Below, piece after piece: positions 1-11,421 of a stretch of 46,142 nucleotides of DNA. Source of the DNA: Bacteroidaceae bacterium (GTDB taxonomy: Bacteria; Bacteroidota; Bacteroidia; Bacteroidales; Bacteroidaceae); NCBI GenBank assembly GCA_017408685.1, contig JAFQUE010000029.1, positions 1 to 46,142 on the forward strand, given 5' to 3'. A program made the translations under genes and the position numbers. Numbering within the stretch: position 1 is the first letter of the stretch; every line of letters starts with the position of its first letter. The notes under the pieces are model-generated. The model was not told the DNA's origin. It saw only the letters and a list, made by a program, of their open reading frames with translations, and did not search any database.

Positions 1-242
1 AAAGGCTGTTGCGACTGTTTTTGCAGTGCCGGGACCTTTTGCGTACTTTTCAGTCATGAAAAGTATGTGATAGAACGACAACAAGAAGAATAAACGACAA
101 CAGATTAAGGGTAAAACAAACCAAGGAATAACAGTTTTATTTAGTTGAATTATTTCGTACACACGAAATTTCTACTGAACCCTATTCTTTACATTGTAAC
201 CGCGGTGTTTTATAACTCTTTTTTGACAAAAGGTGCGTTATA

Positions 243-268
243 GATCCTTCGCTACGCTCCAGGATGAC
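243..268. repeat. REP-like dispersed motif
   Basis: The core GATCCTTCGCTACGCTCC is followed by AGGATGAC, so ATCCT and AGGAT form the arms of a short imperfect hairpin. Closely similar motifs recur in intergenic DNA of many unrelated bacterial genomes. Only one copy is visible in this window. It also holds the only GATC I noticed in the left 28 kb. Confidence 0.5.
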
Positions 269-427
269 AACTTCGCGCAATGAGAACTCCCTGCGCAACG
301 TAGTTGCTTGCCTGACGGCACCCTCTTTTCCATAAAACACAATATTAGAGATTTTCTAATTTCTATTTTTATAGTAGCAAGTTAGTTTTCCTATAAAAAA
401 ACACCTTGTTTCCGCCGTAAAAATATG

Positions 428-560
428 CATTTTTCCGATTCCCCGCAAATTTAAAACAGCGAAATCACCGATTCCCCGCAAATTTAAAACAAGCAATTCC
501 CCGATTTCCCGCAAATTTAAAACAGCAGAATCACCAATTTCCCGCAAATTTAGAAAGGTG
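428..560. repeat. 33-bp tandem repeat, four imperfect copies
   Basis: The motif CCCGCAAATTTA recurs with its G at bases 445, 478, 511 and 544, an exact 33-bp period. The unit is a multiple of three, so the minus strand reads as an 11-residue repeat (core LNLRGIGDFAV). That frame has only a TTG start at 547 and no recognisable domain, so I treat this as a DNA repeat rather than a gene. There are no unique spacers, so it is not a CRISPR array. Confidence 0.8.
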
Positions 561-647
561 TGCCGTTGGTCTGTTCCGTTTCAAGCGAATAATCAAGACT
601 TGCCTACACTTTTTCAAACGAATAAACAAAGATACAATACACTTTTC

Positions 648-2279
648 CTAACGAAAGACAGCCTCAATAAAGAGTTCTTCGCCTGTTGCGGGGTGAGAGA
701 ATGAGAGCGAGGAGGCATGCAGCATGAGCCTGTCGCCCGCATTGCCATAAAGCGCGTCGCCCACAATGGGACAATCGAGTCCCTCTTTGCATGCAGCATG
801 AACGCGCAACTGATGAGTGCGGCCGGTGAGTGGTTCAAACTGCACCAACGCGCACTCCTTGCCGTTGAGAAGGCGGGTTTCAACCACACAATAATTGGTA
901 ACAGCCTCTTTTCCGCCTTGAAAATCCACCCTTTGGCGCGGACGGTTCTCGTAGTCGGGCCACAAGGGAAGAGATATTGTTCCGCATGGCAGGGCGGGAA
1001 CGCCCTCGAGTAAAGCAATATACTCCTTGCGCACTTTGCGGGTGGCGAACATGCTTTGCATTGCCTTGTACATTTCCATGGATTTTGCAGCCACGAGCAC
1101 CCCCGATGTTGCCATATCCAGGCGGTGTACTACATGAATGTCGTTGCTGTTCATGGTATCGCGCAGCCACTGCTGCACCGATGTGCCGCCTACAATGCCG
1201 GGGACCGAAAGCACCCCCGACGGTTTGTCAACGGCAATGAGATAGTCATCCTCATAAAGCACACGCAGTGATGTTATGTTGCCGCCATGTTCAAGGGCAT
1301 TTTCCTCTACATCGAGTCCTTGCAGCATAAAAGAGAGGATTGGTTCGCACTTGCTCTTGCAAGAACCATAGAAACAGCCGTCGCGGCGCACTTCGCCCTG
1401 CGGGGAGTTGCCCACCCAGAATTCGGCCATGACAACAGGAGTGCAACCATGTTTGTAGGCATATTGCAACAATTTGGGTGCTGCACACTCGCCGGAACCG
1501 GCAGGCGGCAACACACCGCGGTGTTCCTTGAAGATTGAAAGCAGGTCCTTGGAGTCGCCCCTTGCATTCAACACTTTGAAATTGGTGAACAGCCACTCCT
1601 GAAGCGCTGCCGAACGACGCTTGCGTTCCTCCTTCATTGCAGCAATCCCTGCCTGTAGCGGCACTAACCTTTCACGGCATTCTTCAATGCGCTGTTGCCA
1701 CCGTTGCGTGGCACGCCTGAGTTCTGCCTTTTGAAATTGGCTCTCACGCACCAGTTGTGCCTCTTCACTTGCCGCAAGGTTGCCGCCTGCACGCAAGGCG
1801 TCACGCTCCCGCTTGCCCGCACGCATTGCTTCGCGCATTGCTGCAAGTTCCTGTTCCATTTCTGTTCTCAACGATTCCACAGCCATGGCGGCAACACGGT
1901 ATTCACCGCCCTGCTCCGTATTCCTTATCTTTTCGTTCAACAAGGAGATTCCGGCCTCCTCGCGTTTGAAATAGCCGGTGGGCGAAAGGAAATCGAACAC
2001 CGGCGGCACAAAGCCCGGCACATTGTTGCTGCCGGCCAACAGCCCGGAGAAGGCCGCAAAGTAACCGGGTTCGCCGGCGGGGTCGCGCACCACAAGCACA
2101 CCGAACATCTTGCCTTTGGCAGCCTCGGCGGCAACGGCCTCATCCCCGAGCAAAAAGGCACGCACCTCACAGGCCGCAGCAACGCACAGCGGGTGAGGCG
2201 AATAGTAGAACGGGTTATTGAACCGTGTGGGCGGTTCAACAGCCGAAATGTCTTCACGGAATCTATGCAGCAGTTGCAT
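648..2279 (-). CDS. RluA-family RNA pseudouridine synthase, large form
   Basis: The predicted product (543 aa) isomerises uridine to pseudouridine in rRNA or tRNA. The C-terminal half (about residues 337-543) is a complete RluA/RsuA-type catalytic domain. The HRLDMATSG motif places the catalytic Asp at residue 388, and GRTHQLRVH follows near the end. The N-terminal 330 residues carry a Lys/Arg/Glu-rich, probably coiled-coil segment (about 130-225) and a Cys-containing block (GCFYGSCKSKC, about 301-311). This long N-terminal form is seen in Bacteroidetes RluA-like proteins, and the RNA target cannot be deduced. The start ATG overlaps the stop of the upstream GH110 gene by one base (TAATG), so translation is probably coupled. 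Confidence 0.9.
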   Translation of the reverse strand: MQLLHRFREDISAVEPPTRFNNPFYYSPHPLCVAAACEVRAFLLGDEAVAAEAAKGKMFGVLVVRDPAGEPGYFAAFSGLLAGSNNVPGFVPPVFDFLSPTGYFKREEAGISLLNEKIRNTEQGGEYRVAAMAVESLRTEMEQELAAMREAMRAGKRERDALRAGGNLAASEEAQLVRESQFQKAELRRATQRWQQRIEECRERLVPLQAGIAAMKEERKRRSAALQEWLFTNFKVLNARGDSKDLLSIFKEHRGVLPPAGSGECAAPKLLQYAYKHGCTPVVMAEFWVGNSPQGEVRRDGCFYGSCKSKCEPILSFMLQGLDVEENALEHGGNITSLRVLYEDDYLIAVDKPSGVLSVPGIVGGTSVQQWLRDTMNSNDIHVVHRLDMATSGVLVAAKSMEMYKAMQSMFATRKVRKEYIALLEGVPALPCGTISLPLWPDYENRPRQRVDFQGGKEAVTNYCVVETRLLNGKECALVQFEPLTGRTHQLRVHAACKEGLDCPIVGDALYGNAGDRLMLHASSLSFSHPATGEELFIEAVFR

Positions 2280-4093
2280 TAATTGTTGTATTTGACATCC
2301 TTTTCGGGGTTGAAACCACCGTCAAAATCATTATTCTTTATTACTGCATTCTTGACACGTTCAAAAAGGAAACGGTAAGTATTCCAGTGGAAAGGCTTGT
2401 AGTCGTTGTTCTGTATTATCCTGTTGCCACGGAACAGAAGGCCGTCGAGCGATTTTGCATAGACAATGGGAGAATCGAATGTCTCGAAGAGATTGCCTTC
2501 GATAACCACGCCTTTGCCCTTCCCGCCATGGAAATATTTTGTCTGCGAGGCAAGGTCGGGGATTTCGGGATAGATTGAAATGATGGCATTGGTAAACTGG
2601 AACATGTTTGTGAGCGAGTTCACGAAACGGTTGCCGCGGATTATTACATTGCGGCATGCTCCAGTCTCGAACCAGCCGTTGCAATCGCCGCACAACAATA
2701 TTGCGGTACCCGATGTGTGGTCGAAGAAATTACCCTCGACGACAACCTTTTCGGGAGTGCTGAAAAGCGCTCCGCGGGCACGATTGTTACGCACCGTGTT
2801 TCCCGCAAACGTTACGCAGGGTGTCCATTCAAGGTTCTCCACACCATAATCGCCGTTGGCAATGTCGGCGGGGAGGGGCTTTTTGAAACGTATCCTGAAC
2901 TCCTTGCAACCGGCAACGTCCTTGCGGTCGTGGGGTTCGATATCCTCGATGACATTGCTGCCGGCAAGTTCCATGACAGATGACCTGACAAACTGTACCT
3001 TATCATCCTCATCGCCCCAAAAGAAACCATAAGACTGGCCATGCATGTAACGGCCTATAACCGTGTAGTCGTCAAGGCGTTGCACAATGCGCAGGTATGT
3101 ACCATGAACATTTATGGCGTCGTCCATCATGCCCTCATAAAGGCCGCCGGTAGAGACAATTTTGCCTTTGCAGCCCGAAAAGTGGGTAGCGTCGGCCTGT
3201 GTAGTGAAATAACGGCCGCTGCCTTCACGTATAGCCACATTGAATCCCTTGAGGGTTATATCCTCGCACACCTGCGCAAGAAGCCCCATACCCTCGGCAT
3301 AATGTACGGTTATGTTCTCAAGTCTTGTATCTTCGTTGCCATAGAGAAAAATGCCCGGTGTGGGGCGCGCATATGTGCGCATGGCAACAACCGTACCCGG
3401 CACAAGACGATGGTCGCGCCAGGGGGCACGGATGACACGCGGAGCAACCTCCTCGACACCTTGAGTACCTACACCGATATCGCTCGTTTGGTATACAAGA
3501 TGACCTGTAGTGCCGTCAAATGCGATTCCCCAGGCGGGAGTTGCCTCCCAGTTTTCGCCATAGACAACCAGACGGCCATCGGCAATCCTGTACTTTACAT
3601 ATGGCGCAATGCGGTATGTGATTACTCCCTTTTCGGTATCGTTCTCAAGCACCTCGACCTGTGTAATCTGTGGATGACGGGTGTCTATATTGAGATTCTT
3701 TATAGCGCAATCCTCGCAATCGAGCATGACAACAGGCAACATGCGGCCGTTCATGTAGAACGTGGAACCGCCACCGTCGAGCACGAAGTTTTCCATATCC
3801 TCGATGAGCACTGCCACATTCTTTGGATTGTCCTGGTCGTGATTGCTTATGTAAAGTTCCCTCACAAGCGCACAGTCAAAGAAGAAATCATAATCACCTT
3901 TATCGAAGCGGAGCACGCTGCTCTTGCCGTCACGTTCTTGCTTTATATGCTTTATTGCAGCGTCAACGGACTTCGTTACATCCTTGCCGGTATTGGGGTA
4001 AATACCGAAATCACTTGCATTATATACCTTCTGCGCAAACACCCCGACAGAGAGAAACGCACACAAGAGAGAGAGGGTAAAGAATCGTTTCAT
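2279..4093 (-). CDS. GH110 exo-alpha-1,3-galactosidase
   Basis: The predicted secreted glycosidase (604 aa) removes terminal alpha-1,3-linked galactose, as on blood-group B or linear B-type glycans. Residues 1-20 are a signal peptide. The rest is a right-handed parallel beta-helix of the GH110 family. Conserved acidic residues are present: Asp301 in TTQADATHFS and Asp324/Asp325 in GMMDDAINVHG. From memory, this 23-residue spacing matches the catalytic aspartates of characterised GH110 enzymes. The length fits the family. No SusC/SusD genes are adjacent, so this is not a classical polysaccharide utilisation locus. It is the first gene of a two-gene minus-strand unit with the RluA gene. Whether it cleaves only branched B antigen or also linear substrates cannot be told. 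Confidence 0.88.
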   Translation of the reverse strand: MKRFFTLSLLCAFLSVGVFAQKVYNASDFGIYPNTGKDVTKSVDAAIKHIKQERDGKSSVLRFDKGDYDFFFDCALVRELYISNHDQDNPKNVAVLIEDMENFVLDGGGSTFYMNGRMLPVVMLDCEDCAIKNLNIDTRHPQITQVEVLENDTEKGVITYRIAPYVKYRIADGRLVVYGENWEATPAWGIAFDGTTGHLVYQTSDIGVGTQGVEEVAPRVIRAPWRDHRLVPGTVVAMRTYARPTPGIFLYGNEDTRLENITVHYAEGMGLLAQVCEDITLKGFNVAIREGSGRYFTTQADATHFSGCKGKIVSTGGLYEGMMDDAINVHGTYLRIVQRLDDYTVIGRYMHGQSYGFFWGDEDDKVQFVRSSVMELAGSNVIEDIEPHDRKDVAGCKEFRIRFKKPLPADIANGDYGVENLEWTPCVTFAGNTVRNNRARGALFSTPEKVVVEGNFFDHTSGTAILLCGDCNGWFETGACRNVIIRGNRFVNSLTNMFQFTNAIISIYPEIPDLASQTKYFHGGKGKGVVIEGNLFETFDSPIVYAKSLDGLLFRGNRIIQNNDYKPFHWNTYRFLFERVKNAVIKNNDFDGGFNPEKDVKYNN

Positions 4094-4111
4094 AGTATCA
4101 GTTATTTTCTG

Positions 4112-4142
4112 CGAAGATAGTTATTTTCGGGTATTGCACAAA
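4112..4142 (-). promoter_or_regulatory. Promoter of the GH110-RluA unit
   Basis: On the minus strand a -33 TTTG (4139-4142) is followed after 19 bp by TATCTTCG (4112-4119), one mismatch from the Bacteroidetes -7 consensus TAnnTTTG. The GH110 start codon lies 18 bp downstream. Confidence 0.6.
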
Positions 4143-4193
4143 AGAGAAATCATACATTAATTTTTACAAAAACACGAAAAGCATTTAACAATG

Positions 4194-4225
4194 TTTGGAT
4201 ATAATTATTTTTCTTCGTAACATTG
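4194..4225 (+). promoter_or_regulatory. Probable promoter of the NPCBM-repeat gene
   Basis: A TTTG at 4194-4197 is followed after 20 bp by TAACATTG (4218-4225), one mismatch from TAnnTTTG. The ATG at 4247 follows 21 bp later. A TTG start at 4223 overlaps the -7 box, which argues against it as the initiation codon. Confidence 0.5.
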
Positions 4226-4246
4226 TGTATTCTAACAAACAAAGTT

Positions 4247-6484
4247 ATGGAACAGGAAACAAAAGAGACCTACCGCAAGAGACGCCTTGTCTTTATTGCG
4301 ATTGCAATAGGCCTGATACTGCTGGGCAACATGGATTGCGGCGGAGATTCGGACAAACGCAGCAAGGAAGAGGAATACACATATCTTGTAGACAATTTCA
4401 CTGCGACGGCCTCGAAGGATTTTGCCGCATACAAATACAAGGCAAAAGAGATTAGGATGTCAGGCGGAGAGGCCGGCGAGAAAGGTTTCATAATAAAAGA
4501 GAAGGGAGCGTATGCCACATTCAACATAGGCGGCGGTTACGAGACCCTCACATTCTATCTTGCCCACAATTATGAGTGTTCCGACGAGGTGGGAATTGTG
4601 ACCGTGCGGGCCGACGGCAAGAAGATACTCGACGAGAAGGTCCGGGGATATGAACCGCCGCGCAAATACAGCGTGGATGTGACAGGAGTCAATGAAATCA
4701 CATTCAAAGTGGAGGACGGCGACATATATGCCGTGGTTTCCGACGCAATCCTTTGGGAGGAGGGCGAGAAACCGGCCGATGTCCGCGAAACGCCACAAGA
4801 ACCCTCCGGGCCAACAGAACTTGTCAAGGAACTGGGACCATATTACATGAGCAGTCACATGGAAACAATCACGGAAAACTCCGACGCGCCCATAAGGTTG
4901 AACAGACAGGTATATAATTACGGACTGCGGGGCGACATGACCATGGCTCTCATAGGAGCATACGACGGGAAGGCCTATTTCAACCTTCACAGGCAATATT
5001 CAAAACTCAGTTTCATAGTCGGTTGCCGCGATGACATAGAGGGCGGAGGAGGTTCGGGCTGGGTTACAGTCAAAGCGGACGGGAAGACAATAGAGGAGAT
5101 TGAGATAAAGGAGGGCGACGTTGCCAAGCAGGTAGTCCTTGACATATCGGGTTGCGAATACCTCTCTTTCCACACCCAACAGATTGAAGGGGATTCGTAT
5201 GCGGAAATTACGAAAATAATGGTCTACCCCGAAGGGGATGATGTTGCCGAGCAGTTGGAAAACGGCATTGCACCACCCGACCCGCGGCTGAAGGAACTCC
5301 CCGACGCATGCAAACTCATTTCCAACATTCCGCCCTACCAGGTCGTAGGCAGGGTCAACAAGCAGATTTACGACGGCGCTTCGGACCATATAACATTCTC
5401 CATGGGCGGGTACAAGTTCTCCGAGGGAATAATCCTGTACCAGACAGCCTCGTTCTGGGATGACAATCTCTCGGCTTGCGCGACCTTTGACCTGGGCAAC
5501 GAATTTGACTATGTAAGTTTCACGACAGGATATATTGGCAAAAGTTGGAACATGAACGATGATGTACTTATGGTATTTGCCGATGATGAACTTGTATTCT
5601 CAGCACCACTGATTGCAACATACCCCAACCGGCACTACGTTGTTCCAATAAACAAATGCCGCTCCTTGCGGTTTGCAAACAGAGGTTGCGGCAGGCTCGA
5701 TGTCGCCGCATTCGGTATTGCCGACATTGTTGTCTACAGAGGCGAACCGGCAGAAAACGACCTTTTTGTACATCCCGAACCGGATTGCCCGCACAAGATA
5801 GACCTCATAGACCTCGGACGCCCGTATATCCACTATGTATCTACGATGTCGGACGATAAGGAAGAACTTATATACGACGGAAGTTCAAAGAAGAACTACT
5901 TTGACCTGAACGGCGAACGGATATACAAAGGATTCATACTGCAGACAAGCACACACTTCTCGCTTGATTTCGGTGTTCTTGGAGATGACAACGGCGCAGA
6001 CGCCGCAGCAGCGGGCATTGTGGGAGCAACGGCATTAGGTGCCTCTTTTGTGGCAACGGGAGCCGCAATAGGCGGTGCTACAGTGGGAACGACAGTGGCC
6101 CCGCTTGGTGCGTTGTTGCTGCTTGCGGCCGGAGGCGAGGCTGTGGAGAACTCCTTGGCGGCTTTCAATACCTACGGAGAGTACAACGCTGTGACATTCA
6201 AGGTGGGCTGCCTGCCTTTATCACGCGCGAAGTCCGAGGAACCCGAACATCTGATGATTGGCGCCGACCACAATGTCATGGCCAACATCGCCTTGTATGA
6301 AAACATGGAACCACAGGAAATCACTGTCCCCATCAACGGTTGCGAACAGTTGATATTCTGGCTCGCGAATACAGGCGGAACATCGGCACAATATGTTATA
6401 TATGACATTGTTGTAACGAAAGACAAACTTCCGCTCGACATCCCCGAGGCAGCACGCTTGGAACTGCCCGTTGCCGACGAATAG
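4247..6484 (+). CDS. Membrane-anchored protein with NPCBM-like repeats
   Basis: The 745-aa product has an N-terminal hydrophobic anchor at residues 14-32, preceded by positive charges. Four tandem beta-rich modules follow (about 75-175, 190-330, 345-500 and 515-735). Each has the pattern of the NPCBM carbohydrate-binding fold: a FDLG/YATFNIGG-like strand, YVSFTTG/LTFYLAH, then ADGK/ADDE and a final I-V-V-Y strand. No catalytic domain is visible, so glycan binding or a cell-surface structural role is an inference from the fold. The fourth module is interrupted by a Gly/Ala-rich hydrophobic block (about 580-632) that its sister repeats lack. I chose the ATG at 4247 because the upstream TTG overlaps a promoter box. 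It is a single-gene transcript with a strong terminator downstream. Confidence 0.7.
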   Translation: MEQETKETYRKRRLVFIAIAIGLILLGNMDCGGDSDKRSKEEEYTYLVDNFTATASKDFAAYKYKAKEIRMSGGEAGEKGFIIKEKGAYATFNIGGGYETLTFYLAHNYECSDEVGIVTVRADGKKILDEKVRGYEPPRKYSVDVTGVNEITFKVEDGDIYAVVSDAILWEEGEKPADVRETPQEPSGPTELVKELGPYYMSSHMETITENSDAPIRLNRQVYNYGLRGDMTMALIGAYDGKAYFNLHRQYSKLSFIVGCRDDIEGGGGSGWVTVKADGKTIEEIEIKEGDVAKQVVLDISGCEYLSFHTQQIEGDSYAEITKIMVYPEGDDVAEQLENGIAPPDPRLKELPDACKLISNIPPYQVVGRVNKQIYDGASDHITFSMGGYKFSEGIILYQTASFWDDNLSACATFDLGNEFDYVSFTTGYIGKSWNMNDDVLMVFADDELVFSAPLIATYPNRHYVVPINKCRSLRFANRGCGRLDVAAFGIADIVVYRGEPAENDLFVHPEPDCPHKIDLIDLGRPYIHYVSTMSDDKEELIYDGSSKKNYFDLNGERIYKGFILQTSTHFSLDFGVLGDDNGADAAAAGIVGATALGASFVATGAAIGGATVGTTVAPLGALLLLAAGGEAVENSLAAFNTYGEYNAVTFKVGCLPLSRAKSEEPEHLMIGADHNVMANIALYENMEPQEITVPINGCEQLIFWLANTGGTSAQYVIYDIVVTKDKLPLDIPEAARLELPVADE

Positions 6485-6584
6485 GAGCAAACTGCAAAAG
6501 GTCCAAAACCTTTGTAGTCCCTTTGCGCCTTTTTGTGCCTTTTTGCCCTTTTGGCCTTTGCCTTTGCAGCCTCTGCCATAATGG

Positions 6585-6612
6585 CAGTGCCACTCTTTTT
6601 GGCACTGTTTTT
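6585..6612 (+). terminator. Rho-independent terminator
   Basis: CAGTGCCA (6585-6592) pairs perfectly with TGGCACTG (6600-6607) across a 7-nt loop and is followed directly by five T residues. It ends the transcript of the NPCBM-repeat gene. Confidence 0.85.
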
Positions 6613-6677
6613 GCGGTTTACTGTACAAAGCGAGGAGTTTTTCTCTATTTTTATATAAGGAAATCACATTTTATCAC

Positions 6678-6685
6678 TATCTTTG
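6678..6685 (+). promoter_or_regulatory. Putative -7 box of secA
   Basis: TATCTTTG is an exact match to TAnnTTTG and lies 78 bp before the secA ATG. I see no clear TTTG at the -33 position. Confidence 0.55.
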
Positions 6686-6763
6686 CATTTAGTGCGCGAA
6701 CCGCACCTTGGCAAAGAAAAAAACAGCAAACCGCCAATTTGGAAAATAAAAAAATACACAATA

Positions 6764-10075
<3,312 letters not shown>

Positions 10076-10097
10076 GAAAAACACAAACAACAGCATT

Positions 10098-10532
10098 ATG
10101 TCACTTAGCAGAGAAAACCAGGACAGAATACAGCAGGCCATAGAGAAGATGGCTGCGGGTTTCATCACTTCAGAAGAGACAAAAGTAACAGACTTTCATG
10201 TACATGTAAACGGTGAGAATGGCGAACTTGCCATACACGACGATGACAACAACTGCCTCGCGCGCGTACATATTATAGAATGGGAGAATGTGCAAGATGA
10301 GGAAATCTTCGAGAAGGAGTTGCGCGGACTGCTGGGCAGAATGCAGGAAGCGGGGAAGTTCGACAGCCTGAACATTGTAAAACCCTACTCTTTCGTGCTC
10401 ACCGATGATGACGGGCAGGACATAGTGGACCTGCTGATTATGGACGACGACACGCTCATACTCAGCGAAGGACTGCTCGAAGGTTTCGACGAGGAGATGA
10501 GCGAATTCCTCAAACACCTGCTCGAGGAGTGA
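10098..10532 (+). CDS. Small acidic conserved protein downstream of secA
   Basis: The 144-aa product has no signal peptide or membrane segment and is strongly acidic (for example LIMDDDTLILSEG and GFDEEMSEFLKHLLEE). I recognise no named domain. The pattern of alternating beta-strands with a helical end suggests a small compact cytosolic protein. The start is the ATG 22 bp after the secA stop (MSLSRENQDRIQQAIEK). Upstream in-frame codons lie inside secA and would add its C-terminal bases. Its position between secA and a strong terminator suggests co-transcription, and a role in export is only a guess. Confidence 0.75.
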   Translation: MSLSRENQDRIQQAIEKMAAGFITSEETKVTDFHVHVNGENGELAIHDDDNNCLARVHIIEWENVQDEEIFEKELRGLLGRMQEAGKFDSLNIVKPYSFVLTDDDGQDIVDLLIMDDDTLILSEGLLEGFDEEMSEFLKHLLEE

Positions 10533-10545
10533 CATTACCAATTAT

Positions 10546-10577
10546 GCAGCAGCACAGAACGTGCTGCTGCTTTTTTT
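10546..10577 (+). terminator. Terminator of the secA unit
   Basis: GCAGCAGCAC (10546-10555) and GTGCTGCTGC (10561-10570) form a perfect 10-bp stem with a 5-nt loop, followed by seven T residues. Confidence 0.93.
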
Positions 10578-10662
10578 ACAGTCTTTGCCGCCTTTTCAAC
10601 CACCTCAATCACTAAAAAATATTAACAACGACGCTTTTGGAACAAATAACTTTGAAAACTTT

Positions 10663-10693
10663 TTTGAGGTGAAAAGTTTTCATGGTATCTTTG
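10663..10693 (+). promoter_or_regulatory. Promoter of the efflux operon
   Basis: TTTG (10663-10666), a 19-bp spacer and TATCTTTG (10686-10693) give an exact Bacteroidetes promoter. The regulator's ATG (10702) begins only 8 nt after the -7 box, so the transcript should have almost no 5' leader. Confidence 0.8.
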
Positions 10694-10701
10694 CAAACGA
10701 T

Positions 10702-11364
10702 ATGAAGCAGACAAGGACTAAAGAAGAACATACGAAAGAGGAAGTACACAGACTCATTACTGAAAAAGCGCTTGAACTTTTTGCCGAGAGGGGTATAAAG
10801 GAGGTAAAAATGGATGACATAGCCTCAATCCTTTCAATATCGAAACGCACAATCTATGAACAGTTTGCCGACAAGGAGCAACTGCTGCTTGAGGCCCTGA
10901 AACAGCACAACAGGAGAATGCGCGACGCGTCAAAGGAAAAAATACGGAAAGCAGAGCATGTACTCGACATAATCCTTGGAATATACTCGCTCTACTTCAA
11001 GAGCCTGAAGAAGATAAACATAAAGTTCTTCAAAGAACTGGAGCGTTACCCCAATATATGCAAGCGCAACGACGAGAGAAACCACAAGAACGACCAGCAG
11101 TTCATTGCATGGATGGAAGTGGGACGCGAACAGGGGCTGTTCCGCAAGGACGCGAATTTTGAAATCCTGCTCTTCATAATAAGGCGTAACCTTGAAACAA
11201 TTTTCACTGCCAACATGAAGGATGTACATAACGAACTGAGCAATTATTCTCCTGAAGAACTCGGACGCACGCTCATCCTTTTCTACCTCAGAGGAATCTC
11301 GACACCGCGAGGCCAAGAAATCATAGAGCAGTACATTGCAAAGACAGAGAACAGCCTGGCATAA
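10702..11364 (+). CDS. TetR/AcrR-family regulator of the efflux operon
   Basis: The 220-aa product is a one-component transcription factor. Residues about 10-60 form the TetR helix-turn-helix (ALELFAERGIKEVKMDDIA, then SISKRTIYEQFADKEQLL). The rest is a helical ligand-binding and dimer domain. It is the first gene of an operon with tolC-, adaptor- and RND-type genes, so it most likely represses its own operon until a pump substrate binds. The ATG at 10702 is chosen because the frame upstream runs through the promoter and the preceding terminator. The next Met falls inside the DNA-binding domain. Confidence 0.9.
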   Translation: MKQTRTKEEHTKEEVHRLITEKALELFAERGIKEVKMDDIASILSISKRTIYEQFADKEQLLLEALKQHNRRMRDASKEKIRKAEHVLDIILGIYSLYFKSLKKINIKFFKELERYPNICKRNDERNHKNDQQFIAWMEVGREQGLFRKDANFEILLFIIRRNLETIFTANMKDVHNELSNYSPEELGRTLILFYLRGISTPRGQEIIEQYIAKTENSLA

Positions 11365-11421
11365 AACAGAGATACAACAGACACAATAAATCGGAAAAGA
11401 AATAACAAAAAATATTTATCT

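Larger units (their letters stand above)
1..647. other. Non-coding leader region with repeats
   Basis: No convincing gene lies here. A frame open from base 1 to a stop at 91-93 could be the 3' tail of a gene that starts outside the window, but I do not recognise it. A 9-bp inverted repeat lies at 44-52/57-65. A REP-like motif lies at 243-268 and a 33-bp tandem repeat at about 428-560. A minus-strand -7-like box (TATCTTTG, bases 627-634) just 3' of the pseudouridine synthase gene points into this region and could drive a short transcript across the repeat. The rest is AT-rich with no structure I can name. Confidence 0.5.
6485..6763. other. Intergenic region upstream of secA
   Basis: After the NPCBM-repeat gene there is a pyrimidine-rich stretch (about 6500-6575) made of imperfect CCTTTTTG/CCTTTGC units. 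A rho-independent terminator (6585-6612) follows, then a secA promoter box (6678-6685) and an AT-rich leader of about 70 nt. No small gene is supported. Confidence 0.6.

Noticed and set aside
356-547. Minus-strand 63-codon frame across the 33-bp repeat
   Set aside because: It has only a TTG start, and its content is explained by the tandem repeat. It is kept as a repeat and noted as a finding.
428-560. Possible CRISPR array
   Set aside because: The copies are directly adjacent, imperfect and without unique spacers, and no cas genes are nearby.
1695-2282. Plus-strand open frame of 195 codons
   Set aside because: It is antisense to the pseudouridine synthase N-terminal region and has no start context or domain.
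3041-4120. Plus-strand open frame of 359 codons
   Set aside because: It lies wholly antisense to the GH110 gene, which has clear motifs and a promoter. The antisense translation has no domain character.
4223-4246. TTG start adding 8 residues to the NPCBM-repeat protein
   Set aside because: It overlaps the probable -7 promoter box. The ATG at 4247 gives a normal charged N-terminus before the membrane anchor.
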